Of a stretch of 48,868 nucleotides of DNA, positions 14,693 to 23,158 are shown one piece after another. The notes under the pieces were generated by a model. That model was not told the origin of the DNA. It did not search any database and saw only the letters and a program-made list of their open reading frames with translations. The position numbers were made by a program, and so were the translations under genes. The DNA is from SIG607 sp045592625 (GTDB lineage Bacteria > Bacillota > Clostridia > Oscillospirales > Acutalibacteraceae). Where the stretch lies: contig JAZNVC010000017.1 of assembly GCA_045592625.1 (NCBI GenBank), positions 1 to 48,868 of the forward strand, given 5' to 3'. Position 1 is the stretch's first letter. Each line of letters opens with the position of its first letter.

Positions 14693-15563
14693 ATACAAAC
14701 ATTTTTTCTCCGTTTTCAAGACGCTTTGCCATTTCACTGAAGGTAATAAATTCATAGTCAAGTTTTTTCAACATTTTTATAATGGCTTCAATTTTTCTGG
14801 GATAACTTTTAACTCCTGCCCTTAAATAATATTTATCATACCCCTTAAGATTGGGCGTTTGGGGCATTTTTACCTTTGAAAGTTCAAAGGGATGGAGATA
14901 AAACACATAGTAATTATTTTTTGATAGGTAATTATAGAGCATAGAGGCGAAAAAGCTCCAATCCCCTATTCTCACATAACCTCCGCCCGAAACGGGAATT
15001 CTAAGCCCCAAAAATTTATTAAGGGGCATACCAAACTCATAAAAGCCTGAACGACGGAAAATATTTTCTGATATCTTTTTAAAATCGGTTGTATCAATTT
15101 CGGCGGCATAGGTTCTTTTGGGAAAATCAAATTTACTTGAGTCATAGGTAAAGCCAAGTTCCCTAAGTACTTCTAGATGGGCGTTATCGAGGCTGAAATA
15201 GGGAGCACGATAACCCGTAATCTTAACTCCAAATGTTTCTTCAAGCTGTTTTTTGGCAAGGCCTATCTTTTCTTTAAATTCGTTTTTGTGGAGAGTAATG
15301 GGAGCGGCATGGTCAAAGCCGTGCAGAGCAAGGTCGTGACCGTTTTTAATATAGGTTTTAAGCCTGTCCTTTACCTTCAACGCCGCGTCATTGACCGCAA
15401 AAAGTGTTGCCTTTATACCGTATTTATCAAGTAACTTAATATATTCATCAAGACCGTCCAGCATATCCTCTTTAATTTGAAGATTGCTTTCCCTTATACA
15501 GCCTGTATCTGTAAGGTCTTCTAAATCCATTGTAAATACCGCAAATTTTCTGCCATTAACCAT
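14691..15563 (-). CDS. Polysaccharide deacetylase (NodB homology domain)
   Basis: A 290-residue carbohydrate esterase family 4-like protein. TMDLEDL (11-17) supplies D13 and D16, HGFDH (81-85) the two metal His, and GYRAPYFS (117-124) the third motif; FYLHPFEL near residue 230 is the fourth. The layout with a long insert after RAPYF and the HPFE end resembles the DUF3473-containing deacetylases that act on polysaccharides. No signal peptide is visible, so it would act in the cytoplasm or on lipid-linked sugars. The ATG at 15561-15563 overlaps the end of the hydrolase gene by eight bases, so the two are coupled. Confidence 0.85.
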   Translation of the reverse strand: MVNGRKFAVFTMDLEDLTDTGCIRESNLQIKEDMLDGLDEYIKLLDKYGIKATLFAVNDAALKVKDRLKTYIKNGHDLALHGFDHAAPITLHKNEFKEKIGLAKKQLEETFGVKITGYRAPYFSLDNAHLEVLRELGFTYDSSKFDFPKRTYAAEIDTTDFKKISENIFRRSGFYEFGMPLNKFLGLRIPVSGGGYVRIGDWSFFASMLYNYLSKNNYYVFYLHPFELSKVKMPQTPNLKGYDKYYLRAGVKSYPRKIEAIIKMLKKLDYEFITFSEMAKRLENGEKMFV

Positions 15564-16509
15564 TCTTTAAAAATTCCTCTATAGTTTTATCATACTCTTG
15601 AGTATTATTTATACGCAAATGGGAATGTCCGCCCTTTGAAAACCATTTTAACTGCTTGTCCTTTGAAGCAGTAGCGGCAAAAAGTTCTTTGCTCTTTTCG
15701 GGAATAGAAAATATATCCTTTTGACCGTATAAAAACAGAACTCTTTGGTGTAATTTTTTCACCAGTTTAATGGGAGCAACCTTTTTATAATCTGCACCTG
15801 CATATTTCTTTATAAAATACATTACAAGACTGAGTACGGGAAAGGTAGGACGTCCCAGCTCCTTCATATGACGAAGAAAGGTTTCTTTAAAGGAAGTAAA
15901 GCAGCCCTCCGTCACAAGACCTTTAACCTCTTTAGGACAGTTATTATCTGTCAAGGCACCAAGGCAGGATGCCGTACCCACGCAAATTCCGTGATAATAA
16001 ATTTCATTAACCGAGTACTTTTCTATAATAAATCTTGTCCAAGCAAGTAAATCTTCGCTTTCCTTTAGCCCTATTGTATTATAAATGCCGTCACTTAATC
16101 CGTGGGCACGGGAATCAATAACCAAAACGTTAAAACCCGAATTTTCATAGGGTAAAGCAAAATAGTAGGAGTATTTAAGACATTCACATCTGCCCGGAAG
16201 TATAATAACACATTTTCCGCTTTCGTTAAATCGGTAAAATTCTCCGTAAAGATTTAGAGAATCGTTTACTATGTGAACCTCTTCCATTTTATCTTTATTC
16301 TTTTTTGCCCATAAAAGACCGCTTTCCCACATAGCAACCTGTTCTTCATTTTCAGGACAGGAACACACCCTGCCCCATTTTTTAGCATCGGTTTTTACAA
16401 GCTGTTCTCTATAAACCCGTTTTGCAATGGGAACGGTTTTCATAAGCATAACCGATATGCCCGATAAAAGCATAAATAAAAGGGCAATTATAATCCAAAT
16501 CCACCACAT
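15556..16509 (-). CDS. Membrane-anchored alpha/beta hydrolase with Cys nucleophile
   Basis: A 317-residue hydrolase with an N-terminal helix (WWIWIIIALLFMLLSGISV). The oxyanion strand is VIILPGRCECLKYSYYFA. The nucleophile elbow reads YYHGICVGTAS, i.e. GxCxG with Cys176 where serine is usual. The acid is D265 in YGQKDIF and the base H295 in KGGHSHL. Ser-to-Cys is known in dienelactone hydrolases and makes thioester or ester cleavage possible but slower on normal esters. Located upstream of, and overlapping, the deacetylase gene; GGAGAG precedes the ATG at 16507-16509. Substrate unknown; a link to lipid or glycolipid trimming is inference. Confidence 0.8.
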   Translation of the reverse strand: MWWIWIIIALLFMLLSGISVMLMKTVPIAKRVYREQLVKTDAKKWGRVCSCPENEEQVAMWESGLLWAKKNKDKMEEVHIVNDSLNLYGEFYRFNESGKCVIILPGRCECLKYSYYFALPYENSGFNVLVIDSRAHGLSDGIYNTIGLKESEDLLAWTRFIIEKYSVNEIYYHGICVGTASCLGALTDNNCPKEVKGLVTEGCFTSFKETFLRHMKELGRPTFPVLSLVMYFIKKYAGADYKKVAPIKLVKKLHQRVLFLYGQKDIFSIPEKSKELFAATASKDKQLKWFSKGGHSHLRINNTQEYDKTIEEFLKNG

Positions 16510-16585
16510 AATAGACTCTCCGTAAAACTAATATTAATTATTATACCAAACAACAAAGAAAATTGCACTATTTTTTTTGTAAAAT

Positions 16586-16625
16586 GTTTCATTTTGTTGA
16601 AAAATGAAACGAAATGTGTTATATT
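16586..16625 (+). promoter_or_regulatory. Promoter of the fak-plsX operon with a 10-bp palindrome
   Basis: TTGAAA (16597-16602), 17 bp, TATATT (16620-16625). A palindrome with arms GTTTCATTTT (16586-16595) and AAAATGAAAC (16601-16610) around GTTGA covers the -35. It may be the operator of a fatty-acid-responsive repressor; no such regulator is in the window. Confidence 0.7.
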
Positions 16626-16655
16626 AAAGTATATTGTTTTTTGAGGAGAAATGTT

Positions 16656-17600
16656 ATGAGCGAGTTTGTTATTATTCCCGACACTTCTTGTGATTTAACA
16701 AAAGATTTACGAGAAAAATATAATATTCCTGACTATCTGCACGGTATTCTTTATTATCCCGACGGAAAGGAAGAACTTTCTTCTCTTGACTGGGAAAATA
16801 TATCGGCAAAAGATTATTATGACTCTATGAAGGGCAGAAAGGCTCTTTATAAAACCGCAACCCCCTTGGTAGGCGAGGTTTACGAGGTTTTTGAAAAGTA
16901 TTTAAAGCAAGGTAAAGATATTTTATCTATTTCTCTTTCTTCAGGTCTTTCTTCCATTTACGAAAATAACGTAAAGGTTGCAAGCGACTTAATGGAAAAA
17001 TATCCCGACAGAAAAATTATTTGTATTGACTCTATGAGATATTCAACCGCTCTTGCTCTTTTAATAATGGAAGCAAGTAAAAAGCAGGCTGAAGGCTGTT
17101 CTATTGAAGAGGTTGCCGATTACATTAACGAAACAAAACATACAATTCACCAGATAGGTTCTATGGATGACCTTTTCTTCCTCGTAAAAACAGGAAGGGT
17201 CAGCAATTTTAAAGCCTTATTCGGTCAAATGGTAGGCCTTAATATTATTGCCGACTTTAACCAGCACGGAATGAGTGAGGTTATCGGCAAAATTAAGGGA
17301 CAGCGAGATGCTATTGACGCTTTTTTGGAATATATGAAACAAACTGCTGTTGATATTGAAAATCAGACGGTTTTTGTGGCTCACACTAACCGAGAGGCTG
17401 CCGCCAAGCTGTTGCGTGATAAAATCAAAGAGCGATTTAATCCCAAAGAAATCATTTTAAACACCGTAGGTACTGCTTGCGGTGCAACTATAGGTCCCGG
17501 TCTTTGCGCCGCATTCTATAAAGGCAGACCCACCAGCAAAGATATGGTCTGCGAAAAAGACATTATGGAAAAAATTATTGAAAGCCAAAAGAACAAATAA
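16656..17600 (+). CDS. DegV-family fatty acid-binding protein (FakB-type), copy 1
   Basis: A 314-residue DegV protein. IIPDTSCDLT opens the first domain, ISLSSGLSSIYEN has the fatty-acid-binding Ser cluster, and IDSMRYSTALALL follows; the second domain ends NTVGTACGATIGPGLCA, the usual DegV finish. FakB proteins hold a free fatty acid and present it to the kinase FakA. GAGGAGAA precedes the ATG at 16656; a longer version to 16614 would start inside the promoter. First of four genes fakB-fakB-fakA-plsX. A second, different copy follows, as is usual, since FakBs differ in chain specificity. Confidence 0.88.
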   Translation: MSEFVIIPDTSCDLTKDLREKYNIPDYLHGILYYPDGKEELSSLDWENISAKDYYDSMKGRKALYKTATPLVGEVYEVFEKYLKQGKDILSISLSSGLSSIYENNVKVASDLMEKYPDRKIICIDSMRYSTALALLIMEASKKQAEGCSIEEVADYINETKHTIHQIGSMDDLFFLVKTGRVSNFKALFGQMVGLNIIADFNQHGMSEVIGKIKGQRDAIDAFLEYMKQTAVDIENQTVFVAHTNREAAAKLLRDKIKERFNPKEIILNTVGTACGATIGPGLCAAFYKGRPTSKDMVCEKDIMEKIIESQKNK

Positions 17601-17615
17601 TGGGAGGAACCTAAA

Positions 17616-18503
17616 ATGAATTTTGCAATTATTTCTGACTCTACCTGTGACCTTAATAATGAAGTCCGTGCTAAATATGACATAGATTACGTTTATATGA
17701 ACTATGTTATAGATGATAAGGAATATCCTGCAATGCTGGACTGGCAGTATCATTCTCCAAAAGAATTTTATGACCTTATGAGAAATGGTACCCGTGTTAC
17801 AACCACTCAGGTGCCCAGAGAGGTATTTGTTGATAAATTCTCTGCATATCTTAAAGAAGGCAAGGATGTTCTTTACATATCCTGTTCCTCTGCTCTTTCG
17901 GGTTCATATAATCTTGCTACCCTTATTGCTAAAGAGCTTATGGAAGAATATCCAAATAACAAAATTTACTGTGTTGACTCCCTTATCAGTTCCTTCGGTC
18001 AGGGCGGACTTGCCATTATGGCTTCACAGCTTAGGGCTGAAGGCAAAACTGCAGAGGAAGTAGCCTCTTTGCTTACCGAAAACAGACTTAAAATGAATCA
18101 GGCAGGTACCTGTGATACACTTGAATATCTGCGTAGAGCAGGCAGAGTTAAGGCTTCAAAGGCATTCTTTGGAAATCTTTTCGGAGTTAAGCCTATTATT
18201 ATTTCCGATACCGCCGGTCAGAATTATGCTTTCAAAAAGGCAAAGGGTTCCCTTAATGCAAAACGTGCTATAGTTGAATATCTTGCCGAGGTTGTAGAAA
18301 AACCCGAAGACCAGATTCTTTATATATCCCATGCCGATGATGAAGAAAGTGCTGTTCAGCTTAAGGATTTAGCTATGGAGCAAATTCCCTTTGCAGGTTG
18401 TCACATTGGATATATTGCTCCCATAGTAGGTTCCTGTGTTGGCCCCGGAACCATAATTGCATTCTGCTTTGGCCAAGAAGTTACCATAAAAGGCGATGAT
18501 TAA
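17616..18503 (+). CDS. DegV-family fatty acid-binding protein (FakB-type), copy 2
   Basis: A 295-residue DegV protein. IISDSTCDLN at the N-terminus, ISCSSALSGSYNLA (about 87-100) as the ligand-binding Ser motif, CDTLEYLRRAGRV (about 165-177, highly conserved in the family) and the ending YIAPIVGSCVGPGTIIAF. It is closer to the family consensus than copy 1. GGGAGGAACC is upstream of the ATG at 17616, 15 bases behind copy 1. It presumably delivers a different fatty acid to the same kinase. Confidence 0.9.
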   Translation: MNFAIISDSTCDLNNEVRAKYDIDYVYMNYVIDDKEYPAMLDWQYHSPKEFYDLMRNGTRVTTTQVPREVFVDKFSAYLKEGKDVLYISCSSALSGSYNLATLIAKELMEEYPNNKIYCVDSLISSFGQGGLAIMASQLRAEGKTAEEVASLLTENRLKMNQAGTCDTLEYLRRAGRVKASKAFFGNLFGVKPIIISDTAGQNYAFKKAKGSLNAKRAIVEYLAEVVEKPEDQILYISHADDEESAVQLKDLAMEQIPFAGCHIGYIAPIVGSCVGPGTIIAFCFGQEVTIKGDD

Positions 18504-18506
18504 TTT

Positions 18507-20132
18507 ATGACGCTCAATTCTATTGACGTTTCTCTTTGGCAGAATATGTTGAAGGGCGGTTACCTTAACCTTAAACGTAATATGGCGGTAATCGACCAGT
18601 TAAACGTCTTTCCTGTTCCCGACGGCGATACGGGAAAGAATATGACAATGACCATAGAAGGCGGAGTGGCGGGAACAAAAGGCGATTTTTCTTCTATTGA
18701 AGAAATGATGGCTCTGTTTTCCCATAACTGTCTTCTTTCGGCACGCGGTAATTCAGGCGTAATTCTTTCTCAGTTTATAAGAGGCATTGCAAAAGGAAGC
18801 GAAAATATCACTTCTTTTGATTTTAACTCCTTTAAATCCGCCTTTGAGTGCGGAAAGGAATATGCCTATAATGCTGTTGCCGTTCCCACAGAAGGCACTA
18901 TTCTCACCCTTATCCGTGAGGCAAGCGACTACTTAAACTTACAAAATTTTGACAATTTTGAAAGCCTTTTTACTTTACTTATTGAAGAACTACACCGTTC
19001 TTTAAAGCACACTCCTGAGCTTTTGCCCGTTTTAAAGGAAGCGGGGGTCGTAGACAGCGGCGGTGCGGGACTTGTTTTGATTTTTGAAGGTATGTTTTCT
19101 GCACTTAAGGGTGAAGAAATCGACGATACCGAGGTTTTTGAGGCTTCAAACGAATTTGTTCTCTCTTCTGCCTTTGACGAAAACAGCGTTCTTGAATATG
19201 GCTACTGTACCGAATTTATACTTCAGCTCTTAAAGGCAAAAACCGATATTGATGCCTTTTCTCTTTCTGCCCTTACTGAAAAACTGGGTCAACTCGGTGA
19301 TTCTGTAGTAACGGTTCAGGATGGAAGTCTTGTAAAGGTACACGTTCACACCTTTTCTCCCGAAACGGTTATTGCTCACGTTCGTCAATTCGGTGAACTT
19401 GTTACCGTAAAAATAGAAAATATGTCGGTTCAGCACAGCGAAATAAAAAATGAAGAAAAAGAAAAAAAGAAATTCGCTATAGTTGCAACGGCAACGGGAG
19501 AAGGACTTAGCAGTTTCTTTACCGGAATCGGCGTTGACGTAATTATTGACGGTGGAAGAACAAACAATCCCAGTGCCGAAGACTTTATTGAAGCCTTTAA
19601 AAAGACAAATGCCGAGCATATTATTGTTCTTCCCAACGATTCAAACGTAGTTCTTACAGCCCTTCAGGCCGCCCAGCTTTACAATGACTGTGATATACGG
19701 GTTATTAAAACTAAATCTCTTGCCGAAGGCTTTTCTGCCCTTTCGATGATGGACCTTTCGGTTAACACGGTTGAACAGCTTATTGAGGATATGACCTGTT
19801 GTCTTGATAACGTAGAAACAGGCTATGTAACCACCTCTACAAGAGATGCACTTATAAGCGGTGTTGAAATTAAAAAGGGTGATTGGATGGGACTTGAAGG
19901 CGACACCGTTTACGCTTCGGTTGACGACCCGTTAACAGCCGCTATGGAACTTTTCAGAAAACTTCCCGACATAGATGAAAAACAGGTAGTTACCGCATTT
20001 TACGGTAAGGGTGCCGATGAGGAAGAGGTAAGCCGTCTTGAAGAAATGTTCAAAGAAGAATTTCCCCTTATTGAAATCGGCTTTATTGAAGGCAATCAAG
20101 ACGTTTACCGCTATATTTTCGCTATAGAATAA
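18507..20132 (+). CDS. fakA: Fatty acid kinase catalytic subunit (FakA, DAK2/DegV-type kinase)
   Basis: A 541-residue protein with the FakA layout: an N-terminal Dak2-type ATP-binding domain (NVFPVPDGDTGKNM about 29-42, SARGNSGVILSQFIRG about 77-92, VVDSGGAGLVLIFEG about 181-195), a central domain with TVQDGSLVKVHVHTFSP, and a C-terminal DegV-like domain. It phosphorylates the fatty acid held by FakB to acyl-phosphate. ATG 18507 lies three bases after the preceding stop; the ribosome binding site is weak, so coupled translation is likely. Length is normal for FakA (about 550). The next gene, plsX, uses or makes the same acyl-phosphate. Confidence 0.9.
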   Translation: MTLNSIDVSLWQNMLKGGYLNLKRNMAVIDQLNVFPVPDGDTGKNMTMTIEGGVAGTKGDFSSIEEMMALFSHNCLLSARGNSGVILSQFIRGIAKGSENITSFDFNSFKSAFECGKEYAYNAVAVPTEGTILTLIREASDYLNLQNFDNFESLFTLLIEELHRSLKHTPELLPVLKEAGVVDSGGAGLVLIFEGMFSALKGEEIDDTEVFEASNEFVLSSAFDENSVLEYGYCTEFILQLLKAKTDIDAFSLSALTEKLGQLGDSVVTVQDGSLVKVHVHTFSPETVIAHVRQFGELVTVKIENMSVQHSEIKNEEKEKKKFAIVATATGEGLSSFFTGIGVDVIIDGGRTNNPSAEDFIEAFKKTNAEHIIVLPNDSNVVLTALQAAQLYNDCDIRVIKTKSLAEGFSALSMMDLSVNTVEQLIEDMTCCLDNVETGYVTTSTRDALISGVEIKKGDWMGLEGDTVYASVDDPLTAAMELFRKLPDIDEKQVVTAFYGKGADEEEVSRLEEMFKEEFPLIEIGFIEGNQDVYRYIFAIE

Positions 20133-20143
20133 GAGGAATTGCT

Positions 20144-21124
20144 TTGAATAAAATAATAATTGATATTTACGGTGCCGACAACGGCCCCGTCCCCATTATA
20201 AAAGGCACTTTAAAAGCGATGGATAAATACGACGGTTTTAATGTTTTGTTTGTAGGAAACAAAGAGGTTATTACTTCAGTTACCGGCGAAAACCCCCGTA
20301 TTGAAATAATTGATACCGACGATTACATTAAAAACGATGAAGATCCTCGGGTTGTATTTAGCGGCAGAGAAAAAAGCTCTATGGTACTTTCTCTTACAAA
20401 TCTAAAAAATAATGACGATTGCATCGGTATGCTCAGTGCCGGAAGCACAGGTGCTTTACTTATCGGCTCTATCCGTCATTTAGGTCTTATAAAGGGGCTT
20501 CGTACCCCTGCTCTTTCCTCTGACCTGCCACTTTATAACGGAAAACTTGTTTGTCTTGTTGATTGCGGTGCAAATATAGCCTGCACACCCCACGACCTTG
20601 TCCGTTTTGCTCTTATGGGCAACGCCTTTAAAGAATGTGTATCTCCCGATATAAAGCCCAGAGTTGCTCTTTTATCGGTAGGCAAGGAAGAAGGCAAAGG
20701 CAATGAACTGGTTAAAGAAGCCTATTCGCTTATAAAAGAATTGCCCATTAATTTTATAGGAAATATGGAAGGCAGCGACCTTGTAACAGGCTATGCCGAC
20801 GTAGTTATAAGCGACGGTTTTTCGGGCAATATTATTCTTAAATGTGCCGAAAGTGCAGGTCTTGTTGCAAAGGGAATAGTTGACCAAATGGCTGAAAGAG
20901 AAAACCGCAGCGACGACCCACTTATTAAAGCAATTTCACACTATATAAATCATACCTTTAACTATAACGCCCGTGGCGGTGCAACATTTTTAGGCACCGA
21001 AAAAACCGTTATCAAAATGCACGGCTGTGCTGTAGAAGATACTGTTGTTTCCTGTATTGAACAGTTATTAAGACTTGAAAAAGCAGGTTTCAGAGAAAAA
21101 ATAAAAAAGGTTATGGAAAAATAA
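20144..21124 (+). CDS. plsX: Phosphate acyltransferase PlsX
   Basis: A 326-residue PlsX. It opens IIIDIYGADNGPVPIIKG (the family usually has DAMGGD), then LSAGSTGALLIGSI (about 102-115), LVDCGANIACTPHDLVRFA (about 144-162), ALLSVGKEEGKGNELVKE and VISDGFSGNIILK (about 224-236). It interconverts acyl-ACP and acyl-phosphate, feeding PlsY for glycerolipid synthesis. The start is TTG 20144 with AGAGG eight bases upstream; no ATG fits. Its place behind fakA joins exogenous fatty acid activation with lipid synthesis in one transcript. Confidence 0.92.
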   Translation: MNKIIIDIYGADNGPVPIIKGTLKAMDKYDGFNVLFVGNKEVITSVTGENPRIEIIDTDDYIKNDEDPRVVFSGREKSSMVLSLTNLKNNDDCIGMLSAGSTGALLIGSIRHLGLIKGLRTPALSSDLPLYNGKLVCLVDCGANIACTPHDLVRFALMGNAFKECVSPDIKPRVALLSVGKEEGKGNELVKEAYSLIKELPINFIGNMEGSDLVTGYADVVISDGFSGNIILKCAESAGLVAKGIVDQMAERENRSDDPLIKAISHYINHTFNYNARGGATFLGTEKTVIKMHGCAVEDTVVSCIEQLLRLEKAGFREKIKKVMEK

Positions 21125-21128
21125 AACC

Positions 21129-21148
21129 CCGACCGCTGAAGCGGTCGG
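21129..21148. terminator. Hairpin between convergent genes
   Basis: CCGACCGC, loop TGAA, GCGGTCGG. The T tract is weak on both sides, so termination is less certain than the perfect stem suggests. Confidence 0.55.
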
Positions 21149-21162
21149 TAAATTTATCCTTA

Positions 21163-22182
21163 TCAGCCTATCCACATTATTCTGTGCATAATCTTATGTA
21201 TCTGATATTCTACCAAAAGTGCAAGTAACATTCCTGAAAAAAGCAACATAAAAATAGGTATTGCCTGAGTAAATGCACCAATAAGTTTTATAATTCCCGT
21301 ATATGCACTGGCTCGTATAGCTCCGAACAGCAAGGTTCTGAAATAGTCTTTATAAATAACTTTTCTGAACACAACAAAGCGTTGCAAAAAAATTGATATC
21401 AGGGTTGACACCACAACAACAAAGGGTACTGCCACGTAAGCCTGACTATAAGAAAAACACACCGAAATGAAAGCAAATGCCAAAAGCATAATTAAAACGC
21501 TTACAAGGGAGGGCCAAAGACTTGAAAACAGTCTTTTGTATATTCTGACCGTATCCTTAACGGGATTAAAGTGAGAACTTTTATTGCCGTCTATGTAAAT
21601 CGCCTTTATAGGCATTGTGGCTATTTTTATGCCCTGCTTATCGGCAAAGCACAGCATATTCATTTCGTAGTCATATTTATCGCCCTTAACCTTTAACAGC
21701 CAATCAATATGCTTTTTGTGAAAGCCCCGAAGTCCCGACTGATTATCGTCAAAATAGTGTCCCGTAAGTATAGTATAAACTATTCGGGAGAGCACATTTC
21801 CGAATTTAGAACGGAATGGGATTTTCCCCTGAAGATATCTTACACTTAAAACGAAATCATTGCCGCTTTCCAGTTTTTCTCTGACACGGATAATATCTTC
21901 AACCCTATGCTGACCGTCAGCATCTGCTGTTATAATATATTCTTCTTCGGGAAACAATTCTTTTAGTAAAGAAAAACCTTTTTTTAGTGCCGCACCCTTA
22001 CCTTCGTTTTCTTTTGAATGAACAACCTTTGCAAAGGGTGTTACCGCATTAAAAACTTCGTTACAGGAACAACTGCTGCCATCATCCACTATAAGTATGG
22101 AAAATTTCTGCTTAGAAAGCGCCTTGACAAGCCTAATAAGCTCATCATCGGGCTGATAAGCAGGTATTACCACAACACTCAT
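21163..22182 (-). CDS. Family 2 glycosyltransferase fused to a GtrA-like membrane domain
   Basis: A 339-residue protein. Residues 1-220 are a dolichol-phosphate-mannose-synthase-like GT2: VVIPAYQPDDE, LIVDDGSS (about 34-41), TADADGQHRVEDI (the DxD) and NQSGLRGFHKKH. Residues about 225-335 hold four membrane helices resembling GtrA flippase-type proteins. The fusion could load a sugar onto polyprenyl phosphate and help it cross the membrane. Its ATG overlaps the stop of the upstream hydrolase (ATGA at 22179-22182). Sugar and acceptor cannot be read. Confidence 0.85.
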   Translation of the reverse strand: MSVVVIPAYQPDDELIRLVKALSKQKFSILIVDDGSSCSCNEVFNAVTPFAKVVHSKENEGKGAALKKGFSLLKELFPEEEYIITADADGQHRVEDIIRVREKLESGNDFVLSVRYLQGKIPFRSKFGNVLSRIVYTILTGHYFDDNQSGLRGFHKKHIDWLLKVKGDKYDYEMNMLCFADKQGIKIATMPIKAIYIDGNKSSHFNPVKDTVRIYKRLFSSLWPSLVSVLIMLLAFAFISVCFSYSQAYVAVPFVVVVSTLISIFLQRFVVFRKVIYKDYFRTLLFGAIRASAYTGIIKLIGAFTQAIPIFMLLFSGMLLALLVEYQIHKIMHRIMWIG

Positions 22183-23117
22183 TCAACTTCCCCCTGATTT
22201 TTAAAAAAACTATCGATATTTTCCAGTAATCTATCATTAGCAGTGCCGTCTGCTTCAAACAAAAGATTTGTATGTCCGTCACTTCCCTCTTGGTCCATAA
22301 CCAAAAGAGTGACCTTTTCGTTTTCTTCTTCAATATGCGAAAACACGGAATATTTTTCTTTGGGATAGGTGTTATCATTTTCACCCTGTACCACCAAAAC
22401 AGGAATATTGGAATTTATAATATTCTCTGCCCCTTTAGTATTAAGGGTTTCTTTATCAAAAAGAGTTATTTGATAAAGCCACAAAAAAGGATAATTAATA
22501 TAGGATAGAAATCTGACCTTATCGGCAACGGGCTGAATTGTTGCCTCCATACTGCTGTTTACACCGCTAACGCTTACAGCCGCTTTTATATCATATCCAT
22601 CGTCAAGGACACTTAAAACGGCGTAGGCACCGCGGCTATGTCCCAAAAGGTATATATTTTCATAGCCGAAACGGTTATTATCTTCCAAAAAATCAAGAGC
22701 ACCTTTAAGGTCATAAACGGTTTGTGCAAAGCCTCTTGCATCCTTACCCTCGCTTTTTAAATATCCTGTTGTATCAAAGGTAAAAACACCATAGCCTTTA
22801 TCGTTTAACTCCTTTATCTGCCATATATAATCGTCAGCCACGGCTTTATATCCAGTCACCAATACAACAAGTGAATTTAAATTACCCTCGTAAAAATATC
22901 CGCAAAGGTTATTATCTCCGCTTTTAAAAGACATTTCACGCCTTTTATCTATAAAATCCGAAAGACTTGCGGGTATAGGTGCCGATACATCATACCGACT
23001 AAATGTAAAATCATAAATGACTTTTGTTAAAGTTAGTGATATAATAATAAATGCAAAAAATGAAATAATAATGGTTTTCCATATCCTGTTCGAAGATTTC
23101 TTATTTAAAGATACCAT
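22179..23117 (-). CDS. Membrane-anchored alpha/beta hydrolase
   Basis: A 312-residue hydrolase with one N-terminal helix (TIIISFFAFIIISLTLT, about 15-31), so the catalytic domain is probably outside the cell. LVVLVTGYKAVADDY is the oxyanion region, LLGHSRGAYAVL the nucleophile elbow (GHSRG), VVQGENDNTYP the acid and DGHTNL the candidate His. The family is broad (esterase, lipase, peptidase). Translationally coupled to the glycosyltransferase that follows, which suggests a shared envelope task, for example removal of an acyl or peptidyl group. Not more specific. Confidence 0.75.
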   Translation of the reverse strand: MVSLNKKSSNRIWKTIIISFFAFIIISLTLTKVIYDFTFSRYDVSAPIPASLSDFIDKRREMSFKSGDNNLCGYFYEGNLNSLVVLVTGYKAVADDYIWQIKELNDKGYGVFTFDTTGYLKSEGKDARGFAQTVYDLKGALDFLEDNNRFGYENIYLLGHSRGAYAVLSVLDDGYDIKAAVSVSGVNSSMEATIQPVADKVRFLSYINYPFLWLYQITLFDKETLNTKGAENIINSNIPVLVVQGENDNTYPKEKYSVFSHIEEENEKVTLLVMDQEGSDGHTNLLFEADGTANDRLLENIDSFFKNQGEVE

Positions 23118-23158
23118 TATTATTCCCTTCTTTAATAAAAAATATTTGGAGTGTGAAT

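Noticed and set aside
15591..15604. ATACTCTTGAGTAT, similar to the XRE operators
   Set aside because: It is inside the coding sequence of the hydrolase, lacks the central bases of the intergenic sites and is not near a promoter.
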